Shown piece by piece: positions 47,776-60,370 of a stretch of 64,000 nucleotides of DNA. Below the pieces are notes generated by a model. That model was given only the letters and a program-made list of their open reading frames with translations. It was not told the DNA's origin and searched no databases. The stretch's first letter is position 1. The number at the start of each line of letters is the position of its first letter. The translations under genes were made by a program, and so were the position numbers. Source of the DNA: Symsagittifera roscoffensis (Eukaryota > Xenacoelomorpha > Acoela > Convolutidae); contig NC_087070.1 in NCBI RefSeq assembly GCF_963678635.1, positions 21,869,461 through 21,933,460 of the forward strand. Direction: 5' to 3'.

Positions 47776-49300
47776 ACTTTGAGTCGAGTTAGAAAAGAGT
47801 GGATGAAAGAAACAAAAATTAAATTGAGTTTAAAATTGAGACAATGAACGCGATTAAACAGAAAAAAATACTGAAGATTAGAAAAAGCATTAATCAACGA
47901 AAAAAAGCATGGCTTAAAAGTCTTTGATTTGTTAGAACACTTACATTGTTGGTAATTTTGTTGAAAAAGCCAACCATCAGTTTGAAAAAACTAAAACAGT
48001 AGGTGATGTTTTTATTCCGCTGGGAAATCTGAAATATCAAATCCACTTTCAAACCTCCTCGAGTTCGATCACGTTTTGTGCGATCCTTTCATTTTTGCTG
48101 TTCAATTGTGGTTTTTGTCTTCCCTTTATTGAGGGATATGAACTAAGTTCAATTAGAAATCAAAAGTCAAACCTTGAAAAAATAAAAATGAGCCTGAGCA
48201 ATTATTTGACTTTTCTCAAAAAAATCAAGACCTACATAAGAGTTTTCATTACGCTCATTGACTGTTAGAAAGAGGTGCAAAAATATTTGAAATGATTATG
48301 AAATAAAAAACATTTGTTCCATATTGCAAAAAAGCACTTTTTTTTAATGAACGAAAATAGTTTTTTTAAACACCAAAATTGAAAAAATATTTAATCGTCC
48401 TAAATTTGGTTGATTTGAATAAGAGACTCTTTTGGCACTTTATTTGTCAGCATTTGACCTAGAGTTTTGGCGGGCTCATTTTACTAAATTAAGTTCTTAG
48501 CAAGTTGTGTTTTTGTTTTTGGATAAATGTTTCTCGGTAAAAACACTTATTGTTGAATATATCAAAAATTTTTCAATTGTAGAAAATTAGAAGTGTGAGT
48601 GTACATGCCACTGTCTGATAATTAGTTCATTGAACGATGCAGGCAAAAAGGATAAAAATTTGCGCAACCCAATAAATCTGGGCTTTACTAACTAACAGTT
48701 CAGCAATTTGTACAGCATCAGAGTCAAATTTAACCAGTGGATACTTTTCACCAGTTTTTTTTTCACCAACTTAATAAGTGAATTATGGTATGGACTTTTT
48801 AGGGCACAGCTCACTATTAACCAAATTCTTTTGGCAAAAAAAGACCTAGCCGCAAATTTTGACAACTGAAATTTAGGTCTTTCTGCTCCAAATTTATGCA
48901 CCTGACATTCTTACAGAACTTGAAAAACCATTTGGAAGACAAGGTTTTTTTGCAAAAAATATCATCAGATGATTGAAAAACAAGCTAAGAAAAACGATTC
49001 GTGAAAACGTCAGTCACCATCAATTCATTGATGAACTTTTTCTCTTTTGTCAGCTACCTTGTTAAATTTGTCCATAGTTTGGAGGTTCCATGCAAAAAAG
49101 TGTCGACGTTTCTCACCTCGACACTCTATAAACAGATGGTAGAATGAACGATTACAAAGGACGGAATATCTTAATGACCACGATTTACATTAACCAAGGT
49201 TTGCCATTTTCAACCGACGGCTCCAAAACGTTGTCTTGATTTTAAAACTACAACAAATAACGAACGCGTTTTGTGACAATAGGATTAATTTGCTGGTCTC
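47776..49300. other. Host DNA, no gene recognised
   Basis: AT-rich, short chance ORFs only; nothing repeat-like stood out. Confidence 0.4.
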
Positions 49301-49309
49301 AATTCGTTT

Positions 49310-49590
49310 TGCAATTCATTAATTCGCTGCTTACGCGTGTTTTATGTACTCAATAAATCGCACTTTAATTATCCCAAATTGGCCAAATTTTCAAACGCCG
49401 CTAATTTCATGAATAATGATCACAGGTGAGTAATTTCTTTTAAAATTGAGCTTAGGATAACACTATCTCTTAGATGGTATAAAAAGTTCCGTCAAAAAAT
49501 CTTAGTTATCAGGTGGAAAATTGATTGAATAAAAAAACCACACCAAGCATAGATATTCCGCACTTTCTTCGAGGTGTCCTCTTATTAGTA
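49310..49590 (+). repeat. Dispersed repeat family R1, partial copy
   Basis: Shares with 50150-50520 and 58100-58500 the landmarks CCCAAATTGGCCAAA, ATGATCACAGGTGA, TTCCGTCAAAAA and ATATTCCGCAC in the same order, more diverged. Confidence 0.55.
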
Positions 49591-50089
49591 TATCAATGAG
49601 CTCCATTAATCGACAGCAGCCAGCTGTGTTTAGACATAGAAACTACACCATCCCCAAGTACAGTTCTAAAAACGCTTAAGGGCACCTATATGCTCTAATT
49701 GACATCTGATTATCTACAATTAGAAAAGAGCCAATGGTCAAGAACGTCAAGGCATAACTTGCCGAGCAGGCAATTCAGCGATACATTTTGTTTTTAACTA
49801 ATGGTGTTTCTTGAAAGCTTAAATTTGTTAATTTCTCTTTGATACACTGAACAGCAATGATCGAACCTATGAATATCAAGCAGCTTTCTCATTTCTCGAC
49901 TTTGATTACAACTGAAGATAACATTTTCTCGAAACCGGTAAAATAACCTAGTCACAAAAATATCAGTTGTTAAACACCATAAGCTGTCCTGAAATTCGGA
50001 GCACGCGGGTTGTACGCATCAGTTTGAGTGCTCGTGCGTGGAGTTGATTAAATTTAATAAAGTTCAAGAAAAAAAAATTAACTTTAATA

Positions 50090-50520
50090 AAACAAAATGA
50101 CACTTTTTTTAAATTTGAGATTTGGTTAGGAAAACATCCCTCACACGCCATATAAAGTACGAAAGGATGGAGTTCGCCCCTTTTAATAAATCAATTACGG
50201 CGAATAAGCTTCTTTCAACCAATTTGGAACTATTTTTGATACGGATTAAATCTCCGCTTGCGCGTTAAAAGCGCGATTTATATCGCGCGTTAATCGTCCC
50301 AAATTGGTCAAAATGGCAATCTTTCAACCCTCATATTTTCACCAAATATGATCACAGGTGAAATATTTTTTCATATTTAAGCTCAAGACAATAAAACCTT
50401 GTGAATGATGTAAAAAACTTCCGTCAAATATGGTTAGATAAAAAGTCGAAATTTGTCTCAAGAAAAAAAACTCTTACCAACACAAATATTCCGTTACATT
50501 TGTATCGAAAGTCGGAACAA
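50090..50520 (+). repeat. Dispersed repeat family R1, copy
   Basis: Matches 58090-58500 over about 400 bp: CACACGCCATATAAAGTAC, GGCGAATAAGCTTC, TTAAATCTCCGCTT, TATATCGCGCGTTAAT, TGATCACAGGTGAAATAT, ACAAATATTCCGTTAC. It contains a GCGCGATTTATATCGCGC palindrome. No coding frame. Transposon class unknown. Confidence 0.7.
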
Positions 50521-51279
50521 AAGCGAATTCAACAGATTTCGTTCAGAAAAACATCCAGCTCAAATTGTGTAAAACCATCTTATGATACAAAATCATTCTA
50601 ACAAAACCAAAAAAATTGGTAACAACATCAACAAGGAGATGCGATGAAAACAGCACACGTGTTAATGAACATCCTCGATGGCATTGGCTACAATTAGCAT
50701 ACGTCTCGAACCATCATTTTAAGAAGAAACTGAAAAAAATATTGACTAGATGATGATAAAGGGTGTCATACTCTGAAGTCTTACAGTAAATGCCGCAAAA
50801 TGTTTCTTTATTATTTATTAAAGATATATTTCGAGAGAACGATTTAATTTCACCAACATTAACTGGGAAGTAGGGTATGATCTGAAGCGAAATTAGAAAC
50901 GGGTTGAACTTACAAAAAAACTGCTTATCACTATTTTTTGTCAATGGAGCAAAAGAAAGCTGGTTAAACCTTTTCTTCATACATTTTTTTCTAAAAAGTT
51001 TTCCATTTTTAATCTGATTACCTTCATAGAATATATACAACATGTAAAAGTAATGAAAGCAGAACGCCCAAGATAGATTGCTAAGAAGAAAGCAACTGAC
51101 TCGTGGAGGACACAAGAAAGGTGTGACCGGAAGTTATCATAGACAAAACAGCCGGGAAGGAAAACGTGCCCGGAGAGATGCATTTGAGAACTATGCTTGC
51201 CTGGATTGAAAAAGCTACGAACACCTGGGGCGCGATTCAATTGATAGTTGAATGAAGCCTCATCGATTTCTCTCTCGAG

Positions 51280-51740
51280 TCAAAACTCAGTAACAAATCG
51301 GAATCTTTGACCTTTTAAGTAGCCAATTTTGACAATTTTTATTGTTTTCATTCGAAAGCAATTGTTGTCTTGAGCTTAGATTCAAGAAGATATTTCACTT
51401 GTGATCAGTTTTTGTAAACTTATGGGGGTTTAAAAGATACAATTTTGGTCAATTTGGGACGATTAACGCGCGATATATATCGAGCTAGTAACGCGTCTTA
51501 GAAATCGTTCTAGATTGGTTAAAGGAAGCTTAAATGCCATAATTGATTTGTTAATAGAAGCAAAATTATCGTTTTGTACTTATTATGGCGTGTGGGTGTT
51601 TGTTTTCACAAAAATCTCAAAATTAAGAAAAAAAATTAATAAAAAAAAAGTTATTACTGTTCCTTAGACCTTAAAAGGCAGTCGGAAATTTAGGCGTCGC
51701 CCCGATGTGAGCAGTTTTGTCTATGACTTTTTTGTTTTCA
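51280..51740 (-). repeat. Dispersed repeat family R1, inverted copy
   Basis: Reverse-strand relative of 57970-58450, including GGCGTGTGGG (inverse of the CACACGCC end), AACGCGCGATATATATCG, TCACTTGTGATCAG, and at its outer end GCAGTCGG with CGTCGCCCC, matching CCGACTGCC and GGGCGAAG at 57980-58010. This extends the family to about 550 bp. A further piece lies at about 53795-53850. Confidence 0.6.
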
Positions 51741-51914
51741 ATACATTCTAAAAGAGTTGACCCTTCAACTGCTATCTTTTTTGACTTTCTTAGCGGATGC
51801 TGCTCATTATAATTATTTATTAGTTCTGTTCGCCTTCTTTATCTGACGTTATGCTAGTTATAGGAGTTAATGCGATGTTGTACTGTAAATTAGTAACCAG
51901 GGTTGACCAAAATG

Positions 51915-52215
51915 TGCAACCATACGTCGCACCATGCATGGTTCCAAGGAAGCCATGAAAAATTGCCGACGTATTTTTATGTTAAAACAACGCATTTTCC
52001 ATGCATGACGCGACGTATGATTCAACATTTTTTAAAGTATGGGGGACTTCAAATTAAACAATATTGATACTTTTACTAGGGATGTTGATATTTTATATGC
52101 CACCATGGAAGCTTGCAATGTATGGTTACTATGGTATCATGCATGGCGCGACGTATGGTTACTATGGTACCATGCATGGCGCGACGTATGGATACCATGG
52201 CGCTACATATGATTA
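51915..52215. repeat. CpG-containing 33-bp tandem repeat
   Basis: Two exact-length units at 52126-52158 and 52159-52191 (TTACTATGGT, then CATGCATGGCGCGACGTATGG; one mismatch), a decayed third to 52211, and single related words in both orientations from 51920 (ACCATACGTCGC) and 52000 (CGCGACGTATG). It stands out by CpG content in AT-rich DNA. Confidence 0.7.
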
Positions 52216-52362
52216 ACAAAGAACCATATTTGGCGCGACATAGAAACTGAATAATCAAATAAATGCAATATTCTCGTGGGCATCCAAAAGTGCTCTGAAC
52301 GACCTCAAAGACGTTGGTAGTAAAAAAAATCTTTTTCTAGAGCAATTATTCTTTCTCGAATA

Positions 52363-52490
52363 ATTTTTCTTTTTGGGTTCTTCTATCGCCAGTTCAGAAC
52401 GACATTGATACTTCTGCGCGTGTATTAATACACGCGCAGAAGTATCAATGTCGCTCTGAGCTGGCGATAGAAGAACCCAAAAAGAATAAT
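52363..52490. repeat. 128-bp near-perfect palindrome
   Basis: Two 64-bp arms meet at 52426/52427 (GTGTATT, AATACAC) with no spacer and three mismatches. As RNA it would fold into a single long hairpin with a minimal loop. TTATTCTTT-like words extend the symmetry weakly outward. No target duplication seen. Confidence 0.85.
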
Positions 52491-54779
52491 TACTCATGAA
52501 AGAATCTTGGATGCATTTTTTGCAACAACCCGCGAGTCATCACGCAACCTTCCTTCACCCAGCGCCTCTCAAAAGTTAATTGCACTCCAATTAATAGCAA
52601 CAAATGCCAATTTTTAGGCGCAATGTATTGATTGCTAACATAGAACATTGCAATTGATTGATAGCGCGAAAGCAATTAATTGTTGTCTCAAAAAACTCTG
52701 TTAAAAGCAGTTTTATCAAAACAAAGTTTATACTGCCCATATCTATCCTGATCGAGAGATTTTTATTAGAAGCAAAATATTCCATTTAAGTTTCTTCTTA
52801 TTGCCTCAAACTTTAGAGATGCAATTTTTAAAACGGAACGAGTCATTCTGGACAGAAGAGAGCGTTTCCCGAGAGATAAACTCAGGGACATGAAGTATTG
52901 AAATGGAAAAGCAATTAATTGCAGTATATTGATGTTCAACAATCTGTCAATTCAATTATTGGGTTTCTGCTCAAGCAATTGATTTTTTTTGTGTAATCGT
53001 TTATTCAGAGGCCCTGCTTCACATAACGAGTTTTTTCCGGAGTTCCTGATTGTTTCAAAATAGCTCGGCAGGTTATCGATTCAACATTTATAAACCGTGT
53101 GTTAACGTGCTTTTCCGTCTTTCCTTCCTGTTTCGCATTAGATAATGAAGTTTTAGCAACTAATTATGATTATGTGATAAATACAATTTCTAATTTCTCA
53201 AAGTTTTTTGACCTTGGTCAGCGGTGAAAACTAAATTCTTCAAATATTTTTCCTGAAAAAAACATATCGATACTGTTGTATCCTCAATCGTCGATCATCT
53301 TTTCAACACCGCTGGTTCCGAGCAAAAGGTGACACATAAACAAGCCGGAAATGGTATTTTGCAAAATCTGAGAACGTAGCTTGGAGAACTGTTCAATCGA
53401 AATTAAATAAACAGCTGTGCAATTGTCTGAAGATTTTTTTTTAAAGGCGCTGCTCGGGTTTGATGTTTTTTTTTCGTTCAGACCCATTCTCAAAAATATT
53501 TCCCTCGTGGGATCCATTCATAGATCTTCGGGGTCCCAGAATATCCGCGCTCACGACTAGCCTATCCTGGCTTACACAACGCAGTATTAAATGATACTGA
53601 AAGTTTAACGCGCGTTATTTACGCTTACTGATTTTTCCCGCACCACAAAAAAAATCCATTTTCATTTGAAGCAGGCTAATTAGTTTTATTAGTTCCATAC
53701 ACGATTGTTTATTTTCTGTTTAAAATTCATATTATTTGTCAACTTTTCATTAACTAAAAATGCTTCGAGACCAGTGTATGCACAGTCGGAACATTCGCAT
53801 TCAAAGCGTTGCCCTGATGGGAGCAGTTTTGTTTGCTTATAGAAACTATAGAGCTTTGAACAAAACGCTGCAGTTTTGTAAAGATATGAAGGTCATAATT
53901 TAACGTTTCCATCTACTTTTGCGATTTTCCATCTCAATATGTCACCTCTTGATTTTTGTTATTTATTTGGTGGACCAAAAATGCTAGCCATACAATTTTC
54001 ATATTTGGCAAAATGCGAATCATAAACTCTTTATTCAGTTCCATTAGTGCAGAAAACTGCATAACAGGTCAAAGATTAGTGATTTTTCGTATAGGGAAAC
54101 TGTATGACTAGCATTTGTTTTTCATAAATCAAAAAATTTGAGTTTTTAAAAATTTAACTTTTCAAAATGGAACAAAAGTGGCAGAAGTATTCGAAAACAG
54201 CCTGAATTGTCTTAATTTTGCCTTAAACAAAGGATATAATGCAAGTATCTAAGTTTAAAATTTTGGCAAATATTTTCAAAATTTTCTGGTTTAAATTAGA
54301 GTTTTAAATTATTCATGGTTTTGACCACGGCTTACAAACGCATACCATAAAAATGAATAGGCATTTTGAGCGTTTTTGAAAAAAATTTTCCAGAAAAATG
54401 GAAAAAAATCAAAAAGGACTACGTTATGCAAACAAAGAAAAAACTTGTTTTGCAATCAAAAAGTTTTGTTTTAGAAAATGTTTGTGTGAGGCTGAAGGAA
54501 AAGAAAAAAAGCCATATTGTTGCACGGTGAAATTATACCTGCGAGAGACTTTCCCCAGCAATCCGGCAACACCCAAAAGTTTTCTTTAAACACTAACAAG
54601 CGGTCACAAACGGCTTTTTTTACAGTGCAGACGATTTTTTTTGTTTTTCTTCTATGATTTTATTCATGACGAAAACAACCTGGAACTCATGCCATAATAC
54701 AACACGCTTCACCGGAATAGACCAAAATGATACAACGAGCCGATTGCTTAATTAATGGAGCTCTAAATCACAAATCATA
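52491..54779. other. Host DNA, no gene recognised
   Basis: Chance ORFs only. A fragment of repeat R1 lies at about 53795-53850 and a fold-back motif pair at 53988-54125 (ATGCTAGCCATACAATTTTC; inverse AAACTGTATGACTAGCAT). Confidence 0.45.
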
Positions 54780-54787
54780 CTTGAACG

Positions 54788-55228
54788 CAGGGGCGGATTT
54801 AGGGGGGGGGGGCGGGGGGGGGGGGGGGGGCGGACGCCCCCCCCTCAGGGATTCGACCCCCTGCCGACCCAAAGGGTCCCCCCTTTGATACTTTTTCAGA
54901 AATCCATTTTTGGCAGACCGACCCTAAAATTTTTCTAAAGGCGCCTTGGGCGCCAATATATACTAACTTTGAGGGGGAGCGCGCGCCAAAAAAAACGCTA
55001 TTTTTTGTCTAAATTTTTCAAAAAGTGCCCAAAAACGGCTTTTTTGACTGTTTTTTCAAAAATTTGCCTGCGGCGCAGAAAGTTTTGTCAAAATAGGGGC
55101 TAAACAGTGCTTTGGGAGAGCTCGAAAAATCAATTTGGTCGACCTAAAAAAAAAAAAAAGGTCGTCAAAATTTTGGAAAATTTTTTGAAAATCCGCCCCC
55201 CCTCGAGAAAATCCTAGATCCGCCCCTG
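54788..55228. mobile_element. 441-bp hAT-like MITE
   Basis: The left end is CAGGGGCGGATTTAGG and the right end the inverse of CAGGGGCGGATCTAGG, 15 of 16 matching. CTTGAACG stands on both sides (54780-54787, 55229-55236), an exact 8-bp target duplication. CAGGGGCGGAT ends with 8-bp duplications are characteristic of hAT elements. There is no transposase. Inside the left end is a run of G followed by C (54801-54845) that can fold back, and TTTTTC-rich text. The intact duplication indicates a recent insertion. Confidence 0.9.
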
Positions 55229-55236
55229 CTTGAACG

Positions 55237-55798
55237 ACAAACGTTATTGATATCAGAGAAATCTATTTGATCTCATTGCATCCCCCGTGCCCTCGCACGA
55301 AAGGCAAATTAATTAAGACCCACTTTTTTGTGACCATTTGTCGTTGCTTTTTAATATTTTAAACGAAAAGTTTTTGCTTAGAATGTGTGAGAATTTTTGC
55401 GCAACCCTCTGACATAGTTACTGCTCTAAACTGACATTACCCTATAAACACATTTGACTAGATAAAATCGGACTTCTGTTGACTCAGAAAAAATACTAAC
55501 TGTTATACCAACCTGATTTGAGTTCCTTTTTAGATCATTAGAATCAAAAGAAATGAAATCGAAATCGGAAAACTTATGAACAAGTTTCTCATATGAATTT
55601 CTCAACATTAACATAATCAATTATCCTTCTGTAAAAAATGAGATTAAACCAGCAGTCAATTTACCCGCTGCTGTTCACGACACAATGACACGTATGTCCA
55701 AAACTTTCAAAACTGAAACAAGAGTTTTGATCTGAACCACTTCAATATAACATTTCGAATTCGTTCAATTTTCAAAGACAATTAAAATACCTTAGTAA
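55237..55798. other. Host DNA, nothing recognised
   Basis: No gene, no clear repeat. Confidence 0.4.
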
Positions 55799-57228
55799 TC
55801 AGATCCAGCCATTCAACTAAGTAGACTTTAATGATTTTATGGGATGTCAGTCTTTATATAACGAACCATGCTCGGGTATTGTAATAGATATGATCTCGCC
55901 TGTAAGAGACATTATCATCATGAAGCCTACAATCTCTCAGTCTCATCTTCTACGAGACACTCTATAATTAGTATGGTTGTCTTTCGCCACATGGAAAACG
56001 CCGCAATCAATTCATAGCGATAAACGAACACCAAGGACCGATTACAGCATCACAGAGTCCTTTAACTTTGCTTCAACTGCTTCTGCCCTCACAAGTTTGC
56101 CAATCAACGCAGACCTGTAGGACAAAAACTGAAGAACAAGAGAAACCAACCTCTTCTACACAACAGCAAAAGCAAAAAATACAAGGCTAGCAACTTGACA
56201 GAACGAAAGCACTCAACACAGAGGAACGCCATCCGTATCTTATGATGCAACCAATTGCATCTCCAGCTCAAAGATACCGAAGTTTTGTTTCCGCAATTGA
56301 CGAAAACAGTCTCTTGTGGCAGACATGCAATTTATAATTCTGCCGTGCTTGATGCATACAAATTAACATTGCTGAAGTCTTCAATATTCATTTCAAACCG
56401 GATCTGAAAATTGGCGACACGGTTCAGTTTAATCAAAATTTTGTTTTCATCAGATTTCTACTATAATTCAATCAGATTTCAGTTTTTTTTTATGACAATT
56501 TCAATTCGACTCTACAAACATTGACAAAAGCTTTTTTCAACTCGATGACAAGGACGTTTTTATGGATTGGATCATCTGAGATTTTGACCACGGTCTTGTC
56601 AACGACATCCTATATCTTCTAAACTTCAACTGCATTCAAAGTAAAAGTAATTCATCAGAACATTCTTCTTTGATGAAACTATCTTGTTCAACAGAAACAT
56701 ACCGATTGGCTGGAAAATGACCTTAGAACAGTTTTTTTGCGGAAGATACAATGCAGCTAAACGAAACGTAGCCATTGCCATTCACTTTACATTGGTCAAC
56801 TTGCTTTTTTTCGACAAGTCGACAGGAAAACTAATAGCTATTTTAAGAGCAAGTGGCAGCAGACACCCGCACATTTCAACATAAGACCCAGCAACTTGCA
56901 AGCTGATTATAACTACGACTTCAACTGGACGCCAACTTTTGATGCAAGAATGAAAAACATATGAGGCAAAACATGAAAGTTTTTATCTAATCTCAATAAT
57001 CTCAATTATCTCATCTCAATAGTTTATCTAAACTCTTAATCTCAACCATCTCTCACTAACAAATTGAATCTCGAAATTTTTAAGAGACACATTAAACTAC
57101 ATGAGCATTCAGATCCAGCCATTCAGGTAAATTGATTTTTTTTTCTGGTATGTCAGTTTTTATATAACGACACATGTTTGGACATGGTAGCGAAATTCAG
57201 GTCTTGTATAAGATACAAGGCTCTTTTC
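55799..57228 (+). mobile_element. Possible short LTR-type element (TRIM-like)
   Basis: Direct repeats of about 120 bp at 55799-55918 and 57109-57228 share TCAGATCCAGCCATTCA, TATGTCAGTTTTTATATAACG-like text, and AAGA-ACA/T endings. 1.19 kb lies between, somewhat richer in A and C on the + strand than the neighbourhood. The 66-codon open frame 56684-56884 inside is not recognised. Termini lack a clean TG...CA and target duplication, so this could also be a simple duplicated sequence. Confidence 0.35.
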
Positions 57229-57969
57229 TTTCTGTGAATAGGGTTGCGATGCTGATAAATTTTCCACAACAGATATATACATAATATCGGACGTAAATAC
57301 CCCTTAAAGGTAAACGAAAATAAATAAAAATTAGTTGAAACAGAGTTATGGGTTCAGATCTGTGAAGGAAACATTTTGAAAAAAAGTTTCAGTTTTTTCT
57401 TCCATAATTTCCCAAGCCACTTTTTGTCAGTTTTGCTACTAAAAATATTCGTTTAAAACTATTTCTCTGCGAAGGAAGCGACCTAGTTACGAGCTGTTCA
57501 GCTCTTTAAGAAGCAATGAGCACGGATCGCTCTAGGTCTTGTGGCATTTTTCTTCCTTGACAAGGGAAAAGATCCCATAACTTCTGCTCTTCGACCAAAA
57601 AAATTGATGGCAAATCTTGCTGAACTGATAGCTCAGTGTAGAACTGTTAATTCTTTCTATTCAAGGCTGTCAAGAAAAAGTTGTAAAATTCTTTTATGCG
57701 TTTTTTTTTAAATCACACGTATTAAAATTTTTCACATTTCACTTCTCACAATTTGCGTCCAGTTCGTACCTCATTTGAAATTTATTTTTTGATAAAACGT
57801 TTACTGACTTCCAATAGTGACGAAACAAATCAGAACAACCATAAACCCACATTTTTGTCTGCAACGATCACTGCAAGTAGCGGCTCCAAACAAAGCAATG
57901 CTAACGATCATAAACACTGTCGCTAAGGCATGCATTGCTAGTAGAATATTATCTAAAACAAAACAAGAC

Positions 57970-58500
57970 TGCTCGTATCAGGGCGAAGCCCTGAATGTCC
58001 CGACTGCCCTTTAAGGTTTATGGAGCAGCAGTAATAACATATAAAATTGAATGAAATCAAACAAAATGAAATTTTTTTTCAAAAATTTGAAATTTTTAAT
58101 GAAAATCATCCCCCCACACGCCATATAAAGTACAAAAGGATAGATTTCGCTCCTTGTAACAAATCAATTATGGCGAATAAGCTTCGTTCAACCAATTTGG
58201 AACGATTTATAAGACGGATTAAATCTCCGCTTACGCGTTAATAGTGCGAATTATATCGCGCGTTAATTGTCCCAAATTGGCCAAAATGGCAATCTTTAAA
58301 CCCCCATAACTTTACAAAAAATGATCACAGGTGAAATATCTTTTCAAATTTAAGCTCAGGACAACAATAGCTTTCAAATGATATAAAAATATTCCGTCAA
58401 AAATGGCTAGTTAAAAAGTCGAAATTTGTCTGAAGAAAAAAAAAACCCACCCCGAGCACAAATATTCCGTTACTTTCGTATCCAAAGTCGGAACAAAAAA
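57970..58500 (+). repeat. Dispersed repeat family R1, longest copy
   Basis: Contains all landmarks of the family: GGGCGAAGCCCTGA, CCGACTGCCC, CACACGCCATATAAAGTAC, TTATATCGCGCG, TGATCACAGGTGAAATAT and ATTCCGTTAC. GGGCGAAGCCCT forms a small hairpin. No coding capacity. Confidence 0.65.
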
Positions 58501-60370
58501 ATTGTTGGAAAAAAGCCAATGACTTCCAATACAGATAAGTATTAAAACATTCTGATGGAAACTCGTTTTGCGAAATCCAAAAATATAGGTCACATGATTT
58601 TCTTGAAACTTTGAGAAAGTTGTGTAAAGATTTTTTTGAATTATTTTGTTTTAATACGCTAATTACGTTGCAAGTTTTCTCATAAAAAATTTCTTTTTTG
58701 GCAGTAGAAAAAATTTTTTCCAAAACAACTTAAGTGAACTAACATTTTTCGCTCCATTTTAATAGAGAACTTAAAAAAGATTTTCTTCAAAGAAACCACT
58801 GAGCATAAACACACAAACCAAAAAAAGCAACTTCACTTTGTTCTTTGATTTTTTCGCAATTGTTAAGACAGAGCTATAAAAAAAGGCCGAGAGGCTGCAT
58901 TCCCTTCTTAACGATTACCAGGCTAAAATAGTATCGTAGCAGTATCATAATCACTTATTTTAGCTGCCGTCTGATATGAAGTTTTTGTTTAATTATTTTT
59001 TTTATAATAATAAACAATGAATCAGATTAAAAACAGCTAATTCATTTTTAATTTCTAAAACATTGCTGATACTTTACAAAAACTGAGTTTTGATTGATGG
59101 CTATCAGTTAATTCTTTGTCGCAAAGCTTGATTCCAAAAACACAAAATTCTATGATTTCTATTTTGGATTGAGTTTTGGATATCATGAAGTAGGTAGGTT
59201 GAGGTTATGGAAATAACAAAAAGCATATATAGAGCAACAACAGCTAATTCTTAGCTAACTGCTTTGGTTCATAAATTGTTCATTTCTTATATTCTCTATT
59301 CGACTTTACAAAACTTATGTAAATGATAATCATGAGGATATCAAAAGTTTATCTTCTGCAAAAATTGACATTTAACAACTGTGATTTATTTGTTGAATTT
59401 ACCCCGCAATTCCTAATTTTTCTATGCATAAGATGTTTTGATTGTCAAAAATTGGTTTAAAATGTTCAAAAAACATAGAAGTACTTTTAAATGCAAAAAT
59501 TAAATCTAAGCGATCATGAAAAATCAGATATTTTGAAAACTAAAGGTAGCCTCAAAATGTTTTTAAATATTTAACGATAAAAACTTTTCATTTCCAGTCA
59601 AGAAATTATAAAACTTTGCTTTTATAGAAAAAACTTTTAGATCAAAAAATTATAACTGCTAGTTATTGTTCTTGCTGCATTCATGCTTTGAATAGGAAGT
59701 AAATGCCTGATATGAAGGCTTAGAGTTTCTTTATTCTCGTGACTATCAGCAAATTGTGAAATTGTTCGTTTTCGAGAATTGAGTGTTAGACTGATGATTA
59801 TCAGAAGTGTGCTCATTTTCATTGATTGTTAACTTTATTGTATTCCCATTTAGCTTGCTTTTCAAGTATAGTGTCCGACGCAAAGCTAGATTAACTCTTC
59901 CACACAGTACTTGATTCAAATATTCATATTGTGAACTTGATGATTGCCTTTTTTTTAAACTGATAATCGTCAGAAAAACCTGAAGTTCCTATTTGAGTTT
60001 TTTTTTCACATATCATCAATCAGAAATTTTACAATTTTTTTTCAGAAAAGTTTTGTCAAATATTAATTTATGGTAGGAGTACTTTATGAAACTTGGGAAA
60101 AATTTTCTGTTTTTTTTGTCTACTGAAAAGTCTTATTATTCTGCAAATCTATAAATTTTTCTAAATTAATTTTTGCCATTTTTTTCAAGAGTTTACGTAA
60201 AATTTTCAAGAATCTATGATACGTTTAAAAAATCTTTTTACGTAAGATAAGTGTAGATAATTGAGACATGTAAAGGAGTGATATGTCTGAGAACAGATTT
60301 TTTTAATAGCGAGAAATTGGAGTACAATTGATATTTTTAGATTGCGCTTATCGTCTGGCGTGTGAGCCTT
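58501..60370. other. Host DNA, nothing recognised
   Basis: AT-rich, short chance ORFs. No tRNA-like fold or transposon end noticed. Confidence 0.4.

Noticed and set aside
52126-52211. Regular repeats with CpG, considered as a CRISPR-like array
   Set aside because: The units are adjacent without unique spacers and the genome is eukaryotic.
52255-52497. 80-codon - strand ORF across the palindrome
   Set aside because: Generated by the inverted repeat itself.
54801-54845. Long G run, considered as an assembly error
   Set aside because: It lies within a well-defined hAT-like MITE with intact ends; the exact length may be uncertain, but the element is real.
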